A DNA stretch of 64,000 bases from Klebsormidium nitens (lineage: Eukaryota > Streptophyta > Klebsormidiophyceae > Klebsormidiales > Klebsormidiaceae). Below the pieces are notes generated by a model. It was not told the DNA's origin. It was given only the letters and a program-made list of their open reading frames with translations, and ran no database searches. Positions 24,218-36,260 of this stretch are shown here, in pieces; position 1 is the first letter of the stretch; each line of letters opens with the position of its first letter. The translations under genes were made by a program, and so were the position numbers. The DNA lies in assembly GCA_000708835.1 (NCBI GenBank), contig DF236970.1:1-64000 (forward strand). The letters run 5' to 3'.

Positions 24218-25465
24218 ATGGCAGGCGGCAGGACACCCATGGCGCTTCAGTACTTTATTCACACCCTCCTTCGGCAGGTTCATGAGCTGGGGAACAAACT
24301 CAAGATTGATGAACCAGACTCCGTGGCCGCCAATGATCTTTCTGAAGAGAAAGCAATCTTCCAACTCAGTCTCAAGCAACTGGAAGCCCTCCGAGCCCCT
24401 CTCCAGGAAAGCGGAACTCTGTGCGAGAGACTTGCAGAAGATCCAAAGCAAGCCCTTGCTGCAGAGAATCAACTGTGGTATCTGGAACATGCTGTAGGCC
24501 GCGTAGCCGAGTTTCTAGCATGGTTGGAAAAAGTCGAAGCCGAAGATGCAGACAAAGCGTCGTTGCTTCGAAGCCCCGTCAAGGAGATGGAATATTCCAT
24601 TGATCAAGCAGGGGAGTGGCTACTAGGATTCAGGCCCATTGCGACAGAGATGAGAGCTGCCTGTGACTCTCTGAAGCTTGCTATGGAAGCGGAGCCAGAG
24701 GATGAGAGCAGACCAGTGCCAAAGCCTACCAGCGAGAATTCTTCCTCCATCAACAGAATCACAACTCTGATATTAATAGCAGTGGCAATTCTGCTGACAG
24801 GGTCCTGGTTTGTCTTCAGATACTCAACGTGCAAGTGCAAAGAAACGCTGGTGCAAGTACAGGAACAATGTCCAGTAGCAGATGCAAGCCCTGCTAGCAA
24901 TCTCCTGTCCTTGGAGTCTCTGTGCAGCTTCAACTGCAGCAGCATCCAAGTTCAGCAGGCTGCCATGAGCTTCTACTTGAACAAACACAGGGAGGTCCAG
25001 TCTGTTTCCATCCTCAACAGCGTCCCTTCAGGTCCCTGGCCCAACACTTGCGACGTCGCTTTCACTTGGAACCGCAGACTGGATGCTGGGGGAGCATCTG
25101 GAGAAGACTTTAGAAAGTTCCGCTTTGAAGAGGTCTCAGGTCACATGTGCACGTATGTTCCAGCTGCAATGGGATTCCATCTGACAGGTCACAAGGCGGT
25201 AGACGATGGCAAGCTCATTTTCCAGGGGATAGGGAAGTGCACAGGAAAGGTTGACGTGGCAGACTCTGAGGCAGCTTCTAACGAGGGAGCAGCGAAGTGG
25301 AATGGTCGTGGGGTCTGGCCTGTGTGCAGAAACGGCAACAAGTGGAGCTGCGTAGGCGGGCAGTACAAAGACAGATATGCGCACTTTGAAGTTCCTGAGT
25401 GGCATGGGGGAGGATGCAAGTGTGCGACTGGCTGTGCAGAGAAGTGGGCAGAGCATGAGGCATAA
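24218..25465 (+). CDS. Intronless single-pass membrane protein of unknown function, Cys-rich C-terminal domain
   Basis: One uninterrupted frame of 415 residues from ATG at 24218. Residues 1-165 are mostly helical and charged, with Leu spacing that suggests a coiled coil or helical bundle. Residues 181-200 (ITTLILIAVAILLTGSWFVF) form one membrane span flanked by Arg. After CKCKE, the C-terminal region (about 205-415) has many Cys and Trp residues, with FYLNKHREVQSVSILNSVPS, WPNTCDVAFTWNRR, FRKFRFEEVSGHMCTY, and a terminal part with WPVCRNGNKWSCVGG and GGGCKCATGC. Paired cysteines suggest an extracellular or lumenal disulfide-rich domain, giving a type I-like or tail-out topology. I recognise no family. 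It is one of only a few long single-exon genes in an intron-rich window. Confidence 0.7.
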   Translation: MAGGRTPMALQYFIHTLLRQVHELGNKLKIDEPDSVAANDLSEEKAIFQLSLKQLEALRAPLQESGTLCERLAEDPKQALAAENQLWYLEHAVGRVAEFLAWLEKVEAEDADKASLLRSPVKEMEYSIDQAGEWLLGFRPIATEMRAACDSLKLAMEAEPEDESRPVPKPTSENSSSINRITTLILIAVAILLTGSWFVFRYSTCKCKETLVQVQEQCPVADASPASNLLSLESLCSFNCSSIQVQQAAMSFYLNKHREVQSVSILNSVPSGPWPNTCDVAFTWNRRLDAGGASGEDFRKFRFEEVSGHMCTYVPAAMGFHLTGHKAVDDGKLIFQGIGKCTGKVDVADSEAASNEGAAKWNGRGVWPVCRNGNKWSCVGGQYKDRYAHFEVPEWHGGGCKCATGCAEKWAEHEA

Positions 25466-26667
25466 TCAGGATTGCAAGGCCTGTGTAGCTTGTACGTCTC
25501 TACGGCAGTGAAGGGCCTTTATCTTTTGATTGGCAGTGTCACGATCCATGGAGTCCTCATAGTGGCAGTAGAAGTGTGTCCTCAAGTACGCGTTCTGTGT
25601 AGTCATTTATCATGGTCCCGCATCAAAAACAAACAATAGGTCCTCGATGTTTCACATAGATTCAGGTACGTGCTTGACAAAGATTAAAAGACTTTGGGTA
25701 AAGGCTACTGAAGTCGAGAAGTAATCGAGACTGGAGATCAAACCAGCGGCATCTAAGTTGCAGCTACAGTTGCTGTTAATAAGAGTAGTATTCGCGTGAC
25801 TAGCAGATAGTGCTGGTGTTAATGGCCCTTGCACCAACGTTCCTTGATGCATCAACGTCCGCAATTGTAGCTGTTACTGTCCCAATGCTTTTCTCACCAT
25901 GCATTTTTGACTATGAATCTTACATATGGCTTGCTCCTCTGCAGTGTGGCTTTCAAAGCTTGAAGTTTGAATTTGGATCCAAGAAGTCGATTGGAAACTT
26001 GAAACATTCGATCGATCGACTCGCTTCCACGGTACTGGCATCAGTGACGTCGCCAATATCCAACTAACTTTTGCTGAGCATGATATTCAACATAATTTGC
26101 TCGCGATCAGACTCATCGCGACGTCATGTCGCTGAGTAATTAGAGCTAGCTTCAAAAAACGAACTGAATGGAGTTCCGGCCTGTTATGTTCATGCAACAC
26201 GTACGTACGCGACTAAATCGCGCTGCGCTCGTTTCCGACCTAGATTCCACGGGCTCTGCATGGCGCCGCAGCAGTACCATATCATGAACATGACAGAGAT
26301 ATGTGCATGGAATGTTCAAAGGTGAAGCTCTGTAAAATGATTGCTGATGGCACTGACACGCGTCATGATCGTCGTCAATGTGCAATCTTGTCGCGACGAC
26401 GCGCCGTTAGAAAATTCGCCGGATCGTCCATACATGAAGCGATTGCATCATAATGACGGTAGGCTTTGGGCCGCTAAGCATAAGGACGGGTGGCTTATAT
26501 CCACTGTTGTTCCGAACTGGTCCACCTATGGCACCTTCCGGACTTCGCCCCTGATGGAAGATTTTTAAGTCTTTCTATCAGCGTTCAATGACTACACTCA
26601 GGATCCTATCAAATATTTGTCATCTTTACCTTACCATCCTCGCAACACCAGTTCGACCTTGTTCCTC
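25466..26667. other. Intergenic region, no gene recognised
   Basis: This lies between the 3' ends of the 415-residue protein gene and the PARP gene. Short ACGTACGTACG words occur near 26200. Frames on both strands are short and lack motifs. Confidence 0.4.
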
Positions 26668-29600
26668 CTATACCAACTTGAAGCTCAGTACGTGTGTCGG
26701 CAAAATATACGAATCCAGATTTTCTAGCCACACAACGAACCTCGTCGGATCCGCCCTGTTATCTGTCCCTGTATCATACAGTGCGCTACTTGGCCGCGAT
26801 TGTTGGCTCTCAAACGGCACCACTTCGGAAGTTCCCAGAATCACTTTACACAACAGCACGTGCCGGTCGCCTTGCGCATCTTCCGTGGCGAATTCGGTGG
26901 CGGTGTATGCTCGCCGCAGCGGTGCAAAGTACACCCCGTGGCCTGCAAAATACAAAGGATGAGCCACAAGAAAGCTTTTGCGGTAAACCGAGACCGTAGG
27001 GGTCACGGTTAAGGGGTTACGAACGTCAAAGCCACAGCTGCGAGTACTGCTAGTTCTCTCAGGCTGGAAAGCAGGAACATGTCTATGCTTCAACCCGCGT
27101 GTCCGAATATCATTTATGAAAAGGGTCCTAATCAACATTGTCTGGACTTATGTCACGGATGACTACAACATCCGGCCGCCAATGGCCGTGAGTGCGAAGC
27201 GCGACCCTATCAACCCCCAAAAACGGCTCTCAAAACGAGGACCCCAACACGCCACTCACGCCCCAGAGAGACACCACGCTTTGCAGCGATGACGTAAAGC
27301 GTCCGCGGTTTAAGCGTGAGTCCTCGCCTTACAAGCTGGTTCTGCTGAACTCGCAGGATTCTGACCGCTAGGGCTCACTGAGATATACGTGCAGAGTTAG
27401 GCTTTTCAATCCACGGCCTCAACTGATAAATTGTCGTCGAATCAGGTGTCTCCAGGGGATTGAGACTCTCACCGTACAAGTTGCCGTTCCGCGTCCAGGG
27501 GTTGAGCGTGAAGCCGCCCGTGACGATGCCCCCGATGTTCTCCAGCTTGGTCCCGTGCCACGCGCGCACCTCGTTGGCGCTCCCGCGCACCAGCGCGCGC
27601 TCCACCTGAGGAAACGTTTGCCTCGCAGTTCGACCCCTGAACCCTATCCAAAATTTCGAAGCATTTGTATCTTGGCTAGCGCGCTCTCATTTTGAGAACA
27701 TGTACGCCTCACATTGAACTCCTGAACATTAATTGAAGAATGTTGACGGTTCAGTTGCCAGCGCGCTCGACCGGAGAAAGACGTATGCCTCGCAATCGGA
27801 CCCCTGGGTGAAGCCTGATTTTTTAAAGATTTCGACCTGTAAATTGCTCTGAACGCTCTGCAACCGACCAAAACGTCTCCATCACTTAACTTATCAACAA
27901 ACCCGCTACTTGAAAACGACACAGGTAGGCAAATTTCAAGGGGTCGTAATATAAGACATTCTGCAACTTAGCCAGAATCTCCGACGGTCTGCATATTGGC
28001 GCCACCGCGCATAAGCGCGCTCGACCTGAGAAGACGTATGCCTCGCAATCGGAGTCCTGAACCTTAGACATAATCTCCAACGCTTTGCATTGTGGCGCTA
28101 CCGCGCACCTCCTTTTGAGAACATGTACGACTCACATTGAAATCCTGAACACTACCGGACGTTGTCGACGACTCAATTGCCCGGTTACCGCGCACCCTCA
28201 ACCCCGAGAAATAGAAGCCTTATGCAAGGTCTCATAGCTAGAAGTGAAAGCATCGATGTTTCGTTCTTTCAGCGCTTGACCAAAATAAGGAGAATACTCG
28301 AAACCAGACTCCCTCTGCGAGCGGTCGGCTTGTTCAAGGAGGCAATCGTCCAGCTTCGTGAGCAAATAAGGGTAGGTTGTTAGACGTCTGCGGTCTCCAA
28401 GCTTACGCTAAAACGCATAAGTAGCGGGCAACAGGAAGAGTCGGGGTTCCGCAGCCAGACGACGATCTTTTGATGGAGGTTTTAACTTTTAGGAGCCCCC
28501 TCATTTCCTTTCTCTCGGACGCCCGCTCCATTTTTGGCAAGCAAGCATCATCTTATGCTCAAAACGTGCCCAGTCTTTGCCGCAGGGAAACGGCCACATC
28601 TGCACCTCCATTCGTTTCTCGCCGAACCGCCTCATAGAGATTTCGAAGCCCAATCCCCGCTTTCGGAAGGTGCTTTCTCAGCTCACCTTTTTTTCCTCGT
28701 ACGTTTGCTCCCTCTCGTTCTCGTGCATAATCTTATGCACGCACGTGATGGCGACGTCGCGCCCCGCGCCGGGCCCCTGCCGCTCCATGCCCAGTAGGAA
28801 GTCCCGAATGACCGTCTGGCACTCGGGGTCTTCTCCTTCCAGCACCTAAAATTCAGAAGTTCGGGGTTTTAATATTGATTTAATGAAATGTTCTGGAGCG
28901 GAAAGAGCTTCTGGTACTTGAAGCCCAATAAGAAGTCCCAGATGACCGTCTGGCACTTGCGGTCTTCTCCTTCCAGCACCTAAGTCCAGTTTCGACAGTG
29001 TGGGTCATCTACTTTCTTGTGCCCGAAACTTTTAAGTATGTAAGATTCGACTCGCACTCGGAATCTTTTCCTACCAGCACCTGAGATCTGGGTGTTCCAA
29101 TTTTTGGGTCCGTAAAGTTCCACAGTCGCAGACTGAATTGAGGTAAGGGATCACGCATGAGCATCAAGCTGTCAGGACTTCCTTCTTTAAGCACCAGAAA
29201 GTTTGCACTCCGCTTTTTGGATTCGAAATAAGCAATAGCATGGCACCGATCAAGGATGCCCCTGGCGGACAGACTCTTATCGCGCAACACAAAAAGGAAC
29301 AAAAGGCCCTTCCTCGCGGAGCTAGATACGCGCCAGAACTTTTTAAGTTGGACGAAATCGCGCTCCAACAGTGCCCAACTTATTGGTCTAGCTTCGTCAC
29401 ACCAAGGAACGGAATGGACTTAAGTACCTGGAAGTGCCCGGGAATCTGCTCCAGTTGCTCTACCACTAGAGGAAGCTCCACCGGGGCTGACGGGCCGGAA
29501 GTGCGCCGCGAGGGGATGGGGGGAGTGCGCTCGGGCCCGGAGGGGGCGTCCAGAGCAACCGGGACGGAGAAGCCGCGGCTCTGCAGAAGAATGATATAAG

Positions 29601-32600
29601 AGCAGACTATGAGCGGAAGAAGAGCGGAATAAGAGCGGATACGGAAGAGAGGAGAGGGGATCAAGAATGACTTATCTAAGCTCAAGGTGGGAATCAGAAG
29701 GGGATTTGTTTACTCTCATATTTTTACGCTATTTCTAAAAGCGTAATGAGAGCGGATACAAGGGGAATGCGCGGGGATCAAGAAAGTACTAAGCTCAAGG
29801 TTCGCGTTGACAGAGGTGGTCCCAAAAAATAATCACGTTGGTCAGAGAATAAGTGGGCAGGTTAGCATAGACGTATTGAGATTACTCAAGCGTAGGAATC
29901 AACCGTGGTTTTTGGTAAGACGTCAGATTACAATCTTGCTTGAAACGGGGAAAACATCGTTTTCATAGCCATCTGGTTAGCTTTGGGTGTTGAAATGGGG
30001 GCCCCTACTTTTGGTTTGACGCCGACGGATGGTTTCAACGAGTGACGATCATGTTCCGGGGAGGATGCTTCAAACAAGAAGAGAACGGGGCTCGTAACTC
30101 TGTCAGCACCCCGGAATGTCAGAAGACCGCACAGAAAACGGATCAGAATCAGATGCATCACAGATGATGCAGTAAAACGGAGTAGCAAAAGCCGTACCTG
30201 GAGGACCCAGGCATATGGCGCCATCTTTTGGGGGTCGATGATGAGCGCCTGGAACGGCTGCGCGGGCATGCGCCACTGCCCCGCCGGCTGCATCATGCAG
30301 ATTGCAGTATGTCAGAATCTTTCCACTTCTAGATTTCAGAGGTCGAATTGGACCGGTTGGTAGCCACGCCTGGGCCGGCAATTACCGCCCGCCGATCATC
30401 ACGCCTCCAACTGCCCAAAGCTTCTGGACGATCGAAATTATACAAGACAACGTCAGAAAGGAAGAATGGAGAACGCGACTTCCGAGCGAGCGTAAGAGAT
30501 GATTACATCCCCTGGAATCGACGGATTCGGTTGATCGATTACTTGATCCTGACGGTCGATTGAAGGGGTTATAAAGGTAAGGGATATTAGGGTGCCGCCG
30601 GGCTCTCCTTTTGTTCTGTCAGTACTTCATCGGCCTGACCGTTGTTGAATGATAAAGGAACAAGATAACGAGAACCTCATATCGTGTTCAACGTCCCAAA
30701 ACTGATTGAGGCAGGCGAAGGAAATCTCGTATCCAACAGAACGTACAAATCTTGCAGCCTGGTGGCAGTAGGTGGGATGCTGATTATATAGGAACGGGTA
30801 ACTCGAGAATGAGAAGAAACACGTACAGTACGAACAAGCCCCCCAAAAGCTCGAACCCCAGAAGCCTACCTGCACCTTCCAGCAGATGGAGCGCGCCATC
30901 CAGCTGGTCGCATTGATCTGGATCATTTGGACAAAGTCCACCACAAACGTGAGCCCGCTGCTCGTTGCGGCAACAGTGAAGTTGGCGCCCTCACCCAGCT
31001 CGAAGCCGCACGTGCGAGCCGCAGTCTCGTCGAAGGGCAGCCTGGCAACAGAATTTGACGTATTCGAAGTTTCTCCTCTAGAAAAGAGACCGCAACAGCA
31101 TGAGTGTGAACAAGTGCGAGTCTGCTCGATGTCACTGCAACCACGAGGTCTTTGCTGTTGCTAAAGCCCAAACCCGCCAACGCGAGTACCCATCACCTTG
31201 ATTGCCATCTTCGCGAAGAGGATAAAGCCATTCAAGACAAGGGCCAGGAAGTATCCCGAAATCAAGATAATTCCAGTGTGAGCAGTCAGATTTGAGCCCA
31301 GTTCTTCTGTTGCACGGGCTTGACCTTGATCTGAAGACTATGATTCGACGAAAGTTCCGTTCCCCAAAAGTTGGCTGTGTTTGCCCAACAAGATTCAGAG
31401 ATTGTCTCGCCTGTTCCCGATTTTAAGAGCAACTCTGAGGTGACTTGTAGTGGCTTTTCAATGTTACGACACAGCGCAAAGAAGCTAGTCCTTTGACTTT
31501 TCAATGAAAAGCTTTCCCGTACCGGCCTGGGAGCGACATTGAGAAAGGATATTCGAAGGTTCTGTCTTATGCTGGAACTCGAATCCAAAGACAAATCCTG
31601 CCTTGCAACAAGTTCAGAAAAGTAGGGACTCTGTCTCTCAATGAACTGCTTTCAGGAGGTCACTTTGACTCCTTACTTGCTCCCCGCCATCATGTTGCAA
31701 GGAACATTCGAATCACAATTCTCTCACCACTCTTGCCCCTCCTTGTATTTGAAGTCGATGGTACAGCTAAGGGCCCTGTCCCGCAGCATCTCCTGGATCT
31801 CGGTGTGGCGGCCCCCATTGGCCAAATGCACAGGCAAGCACCCACTCTGCAGCAGGGGGGGAAAAGCGTAGGCGTGGTCAGCTCTTAACCAATCTAGGTT
31901 AGTGCGCCGGAGAGGGAGCACGCCCATCACTGGAGTGGGGGGATCCGGCCTTAAGAAAGCTTTGGTTGGAATGCCCGTTGACAAGCACGGTCTTCAAGTG
32001 GTGAGATGCTCCAAGCAGGGATTGAATAAACACTCAAGTTTGATCCACTACATTCTGTACTACAGGATACCTTTCAAGTACAACGCCGGGCACTGCCTGA
32101 AGAGAGGAGCTGCTGGCGCCAGCTTAGAAATTTCGAGGACCCTGCTTGTCAGCACACAAAAAACTGCGGTTGCGACCCATTTTGGTTAACACTAACTAAC
32201 ATTGCCACAGGGGCTCCTCCTCAATGCTTCGCACACCAGCAAACTAAAGCGTTCGGTTGTTCTGTTCAACTCTACTGCCTGTCCGTCAAGGGCTTACGGA
32301 CCAAGCTTTTTGAGCCAGCGTGAGCAGGATTCAGGGCAATGACCGAAGAAAGGGACTTTTGTGATATTCCTCTTTTCTTCTCCTACAATGACGTACTGGC
32401 AGTTAGTCTTAAAGCTGCATTGACGGCACATTGGGAGGATGCTCAGCATTCAACAATGTGTCGGGGCTGAAAGGATTGGCCGCTAGCTTATGAAAGCGCC
32501 CCGCCCTTATCTGGTGAGCTTTTGCAGATTCAAAACTTGATTGGGCCCTTAGCCCTACACTAACAAGGAAGACTACAATCAAGAACTGCTGCAAAGCTGC

Positions 32601-33349
32601 CGCACCTTGTTCCTTATGGTGTGGTCAGCGCCCTGGGCCAGGAGCACCTCTGCAATGTCCCTCAGGCCCATCCCAGCCGCGTAGTGGAGAGGCGTATCCC
32701 CCGCCTGAAGAGAAAGATTGAAAAGGTATGATAGAGAATCTGCCTGGTGCAGAAAGTCGAGGGCGCTCCCTCTCATAGAAATGAAACGATCATGATGCAG
32801 ATTGAGGGGCCTGTTTCACAACTTTTGCCTTGGGGAGTGCCCCCAGCTTTACAAGTCACCATTTGAGGTTCTGGAGCTGGGGTTTCCATCAGCAGGATTT
32901 TCCCATGACAGAAGCTGCCCTTTTCGCTGGCAAACCGGGTGCCCCAGCGAAGTTCCTCTACTTGGTATTTCAGCTCATTGAAGTCCGCTAACTGTCTTTC
33001 CAGACTGAAAGCTGAAGCAGTAGAAGGTTGGCATTGTTGATGTCAGGTAGACCCCTTGAAACCCTAATTTTCAACATCGCACCACTGATTAACCCCAATT
33101 GAATGAGACACTCACGTCGTCAATTGCATCAATAGCTGCCCCCTTCTGCAGCAGGAATTCCACCGTAGCGCAGTGCTTTGATTTGACGGCCACGTGCAGA
33201 GGAGTCCTCTTCAGAGAACTCCGCCTGCTGGGGAGGTTTATATTTGCCCCCCCCTGCAATTTTCGCTCGAGCGCCCCATTGTCCCCCTTCCTGGCGAGAT
33301 CGGAGATGCTCGAGCTGAGCCCAATGTCGCCCAGCCGCCTGTAGCTCAT
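26668..33349 (-). CDS. Ankyrin-WWE-PARP (ADP-ribosyltransferase-like) protein, 9 exons
   Basis: Exons: 33349-33116, 32704-32606, 31846-31728, 31041-30870, 30287-30198, 29580-29428, 28845-28687, 27605-27473 and 26942-26668. All phases agree and give 477 residues. Ankyrin repeats lie at about 20-145, with RTPLHVAVKSKH, GDTPLHYAAGMGL and SGCLPVHLANGG. A WWE-like module lies at about 145-208 (QEWLPFDET... VVDFVQMIQIN... SICWKV). After a linker, the PARP fold begins with a helix at about 290-342 and AWHGTKLENIGGI (His359), then GHGVYFAP with AYTA (Tyr399) and LLCKVILG. It ends RFVVWLENLDSYILPTHVLS. In classical PARPs a Glu sits where this protein has ...PTRF, so it may be a mono-transferase or inactive. 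The C-terminus resembles the plant RCD1/SRO type more than tankyrases. The ATG at 33349 is the first Met of the frame. Introns 6 and 7 carry exon-edge arrays. Confidence 0.82.
27586..28215 (-). repeat. Acceptor-edge array before exon 8 (PARP gene)
   Basis: The junction around 27605 (CTCAG|GTGGAGCGCGC) is followed upstream on the minus strand by about five degraded copies near 27672-27725, 27757-27815, 28005-28065, 28095-28155 and 28177-28210. Plus-strand hallmarks are GCGCGCTCGACC(T/G)GAGA, then ACGTATGCCTCGCAATCGGA and CCTGAAC. Unit length is about 85-110 bp with some larger gaps. Most copies have lost the exact AG. Confidence 0.75.
28687..29205 (-). repeat. Acceptor-edge array before exon 7 (PARP gene)
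   Basis: Exon 7 starts AG|GTGCTGGAAGGAGAAGAC and encodes VLEGEDPECQTVIRDF. Upstream on the minus strand are a near-perfect copy (28983-28917, VLEGEDRKCQTVIWDF with a TAG acceptor), a weaker one at about 29090-29040 (VLVGKDSECES with a CAG acceptor), and a faint one at about 29205-29160 (VLKEGSPDS). The decoys keep the phase 0 start and an AG dinucleotide, so each could in principle act as an alternative acceptor. Confidence 0.82.
29634..29805. repeat. Tandem duplication in PARP intron 5
   Basis: Two related units of about 55 bp both begin GAGCGGATAC, pass through GGGGATCAAGAA and end TAAGCTCAAGGT. They lie at about 29634-29688 and 29751-29803. An AGAGCGGAATAAGAGCGGA microrepeat precedes them at 29600-29640. 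The array is near the acceptor of exon 6 but shows no exon sequence. Confidence 0.7.
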
Positions 33350-34380
33350 CTTGAAGCCCTTGTGACAGCCCTTAGACGCGTGAGGCCTTGCAGAATGAGA
33401 GAAAAGCACCTTAGGCTTCTTCAAATGTTGAGCTGCTGGACCAGCTGCTGCTCCAGAAGGGCCATCATATGAACTCCATTAATTTAATATGCTCCCAAAC
33501 CCTTTCAAAACCCGGGCAGGTTTCCTGAACCGTTCGACCGTCGCCCGCGCGGCCGCGTCATCGCCGTGTTATTTTTGTAAAGCTCTCCGGCCTGCGCTAA
33601 GTTCCAGATGCAGTCTCTTATTCCCTTCTCTGCCTCAAGATAGGTAGTGTGCAACACAGGAATGGCACAGGTATTTCTGACGTGGGCCTGTGGATGCATG
33701 CTGACCACTGACAGAGCAGGGCTGGTGGGGCACCAATTGGAGACTTTCCTGGTGGAATGGAGGCGGCACACCCTTTGCAGTGAGATGCTTGTGACTGATA
33801 AGCAGCAGCAGAGGGATCGCTGACAGATAGACATGGTCCCCTTCTCCCCTGCCTTGGATTCAGCATACCACCAATCAAATAACGGCATCGATCAAAGAAT
33901 GTCACTGGTAAGTATTGTGTGTATTGTCGCTCCACTGGGCCATTGCTTGCGTGCAAACCTGTACATCTATTGCCTATTCTGTGCGAGCTCCTTGTTCCTT
34001 CTGTCAAGAGCGGATCTCTATCTGCCCTGACTTCGTCCAGCCTCTCTTTCACTGCCCCCTTCTCGCTGACTGTACATGTATTTTGTTGAAAGCGCCGCGT
34101 CATGTTGCTTAATGAGGATGCACTTGATTCGTTCGATGGACAGAAGAGAGGAGCTTTGAAAGATGCAAACAGATGTTCATTGTCAAAGCTCGGTGCTTAT
34201 ACATTTGTTTTGTAGAATTTTAGATACTCCAAGGGGTTTGAACCTAGTCCTCGAAAGGGAGCTTTGCAAATGCTTCTGATCATCCACAGTGGAGACTGCA
34301 TTAGTACGGTCCAAGCCTCATACTTCCTGCAGTCACTAACGGACCAGGTTGTTCCGATCCCTTCAGGTGAAAGTGGCTGA
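33350..34380. other. Divergent intergenic spacer upstream of the PARP gene
   Basis: This holds the likely PARP promoter and 5' leader on the minus strand. A minus-strand frame at 33618-34103 is open but Cys/Pro-rich without a motif, so I do not call it. More N-terminal PARP exons cannot be ruled out. Confidence 0.35.
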
Positions 34381-34875
34381 ATGCAGAGACGACGCAATAT
34401 GGTAGCAGCTCTACCAACGGAGATGGAAGGGAGACTCGTCAGGAGAAGGGGTCACGAGAAAGAGCGAATTGGGAATGAATGGGAGTTGATGCATAGAGAG
34501 GATGAGGAGAAGGCGGAGGGTGAGCCGTCTGGATTGAAGTTCAAGCAAAGCATCTACGAAGAGTACAACCAGAAAAGGAGGACCGTGCGCCTGAAGAAAG
34601 AAGCACTCAAGGAAGCGTTTGGGAGATTGCAGGAAGTGCAAGCGCGGCTGAGAGAGAGAAACGAGCCTGCATATATAGACCACGACAAAGGGCCCCCTGA
34701 AATCTTACAAAGGGCCTTTGCAGAGCCGAATGCTGCGTCTGATGAACTCGATCAGGCCTTCCAGGAAGCAGAGGACTGTCGGCAGCACCTTGGTGTGAAA
34801 GCTTGGTGGTTGGAAACTGTCGAAAGCTTGGGTCTGAGAGGGACTAGCTGGGGATGGTTCAATTTTTGTACGTAG
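34381..34875 (+). CDS. Small charged, coiled-coil-like hypothetical protein
   Basis: A single frame of 164 residues starts at ATG 34381. The sequence is strongly charged (RRRGHEKERIGNEWELMH, EEYNQKRRTVRLKKEALKEA, RLQEVQARLRERNE), consistent with a helical or coiled-coil protein, and ends with an aromatic tail (WWLETVESLGLRGTSWGWF). No family is recognised and no membrane segment is visible. It lies upstream of and divergent from the PARP gene, about 1 kb away. It could also be the first exon of a longer gene, but a stop follows directly. Confidence 0.45.
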   Translation: MQRRRNMVAALPTEMEGRLVRRRGHEKERIGNEWELMHREDEEKAEGEPSGLKFKQSIYEEYNQKRRTVRLKKEALKEAFGRLQEVQARLRERNEPAYIDHDKGPPEILQRAFAEPNAASDELDQAFQEAEDCRQHLGVKAWWLETVESLGLRGTSWGWFNFCT

Positions 34876-36260
34876 CTTCTCAAACTTAGAATGGACATCC
34901 TAGGCGTGCCTTTAGGACTGGTCAGTCAAGCATTCAGAGCATACTTTGAAGGGTTAAAGCATTCAAAGCGTACTTCGAAACCTGAAAACCCTGTTTAGGT
35001 TCTTCAGAGTCGTTAGACATGCGGCATACATAGCTTCAGTGTGTGAGTATGCAGGCCCGTATTAAAACTGCATACGGATAAAGCCTGAAAACACGTTCAC
35101 GTATGCCATCATTGAGAAGCCGATCACTGGCCAGTAGCTAACGTGGCTGGCTCGTGACTCTGGATACGATAGAGCTCATAAGCGAGTCATCTCACGGCCC
35201 AGCAACTCATTTGCAGTCGAACCAACTTGACTTTATCAGACACTGCACTGATGGCACGCAGATATCTCACCACCCAGATGGGATGACGGAAATCGAGTCA
35301 GAATTGACCGAGCACACCAACGAGCTTTGCAACAGATCCGCGTTCTGCAGTCTGATCCTACAAGTATGTGCCATGACAAAGATTACATGATAGTCTCGAT
35401 CCCATGAGAGCTGCAATTGCATGTACAATTGGAGGGAGGATATAAGAGATTACGCAGCGCGCCTGGTTGGGAGATGTCTAGCTCGGGCCATCTTTTACCT
35501 TTCGCGGCATCATGCAACTTTCCAGCGATGAGCCGCGCTGATGTCACATTACTTGATTTCAATGTTATCTTCCATCTATTGCCGCAAGCCTGGAAGTTCA
35601 GCGCAGATGGTGCACTATAAATGTGTTTCAAACATGCAAGCTCTGAGCTATTCTTGATTTCTGCATGGACTTATAGCTTCTGTTTCATGATCAGCGCGAA
35701 GAGCATGGCTGCAGTCCCTTTGAGCAGCTATTAATATCTGTCTATTCTTCCGGACAATTCTCCAGTAATCGTCTCGTCTCATGATGCTTTCAATCTCTTC
35801 TGACTAGGGCTCTTGTAACGACAGTCCTTCGCAATCCTAGAAGACGAAACCAGGCTGACTGCGGCGGCGCGTGCTATATCAATGGCATGGAAGATGGGTT
35901 CCATGACTATCTTCGCTGTCACTTCGATGTTGGACTTCTCTATTTCGCTGAACCTAAGGTACAAACATCTTTTGGCCAATCTCGTTTTACGTCTCGCCCG
36001 GTCGGACGAGCTAGCGACGTCGAAGGTGCAACCATCTATTGTCCGACTTCCAGCCGCATGACTGGAAGCGTCTCGCTTTGTTTGCATCACCTCGACCTAA
36101 CCAAGGGCTACTTTTGGACGTTTCAGAAACTGTTCACCTTCTTTCAAGACCGGTAGCTTCGTCCACAAAACCAAAGACCGACAGACTTCGCGACGAACCG
36201 AGCGTCCCGAGTGCAGACAAAGCCCCATGCTTTCGTCGTGACTTTCGACTCTCGACGTCG
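34876..36260. other. Intergenic region, no gene recognised
   Basis: This contains the 3' flanks of the small charged ORF (+) and the MATE gene (-). A short near-repeat (GCATTCAGAGCATACTTTGAA / GCATTCAAAGCGTACTTCGAA) sits at about 34930-34980. There is no convincing exon. Confidence 0.4.

Noticed and set aside
27586-28215. Regularly spaced repeats that could suggest a CRISPR-like array
   Set aside because: Units are degenerate, differ in spacing, derive from the adjacent exon edge, and the genome is eukaryotic.
33618-34103. Minus-strand frame of 161 codons upstream of the PARP gene
   Set aside because: Cys/Pro-rich composition without motifs and no visible splice link; probably leader or promoter sequence.
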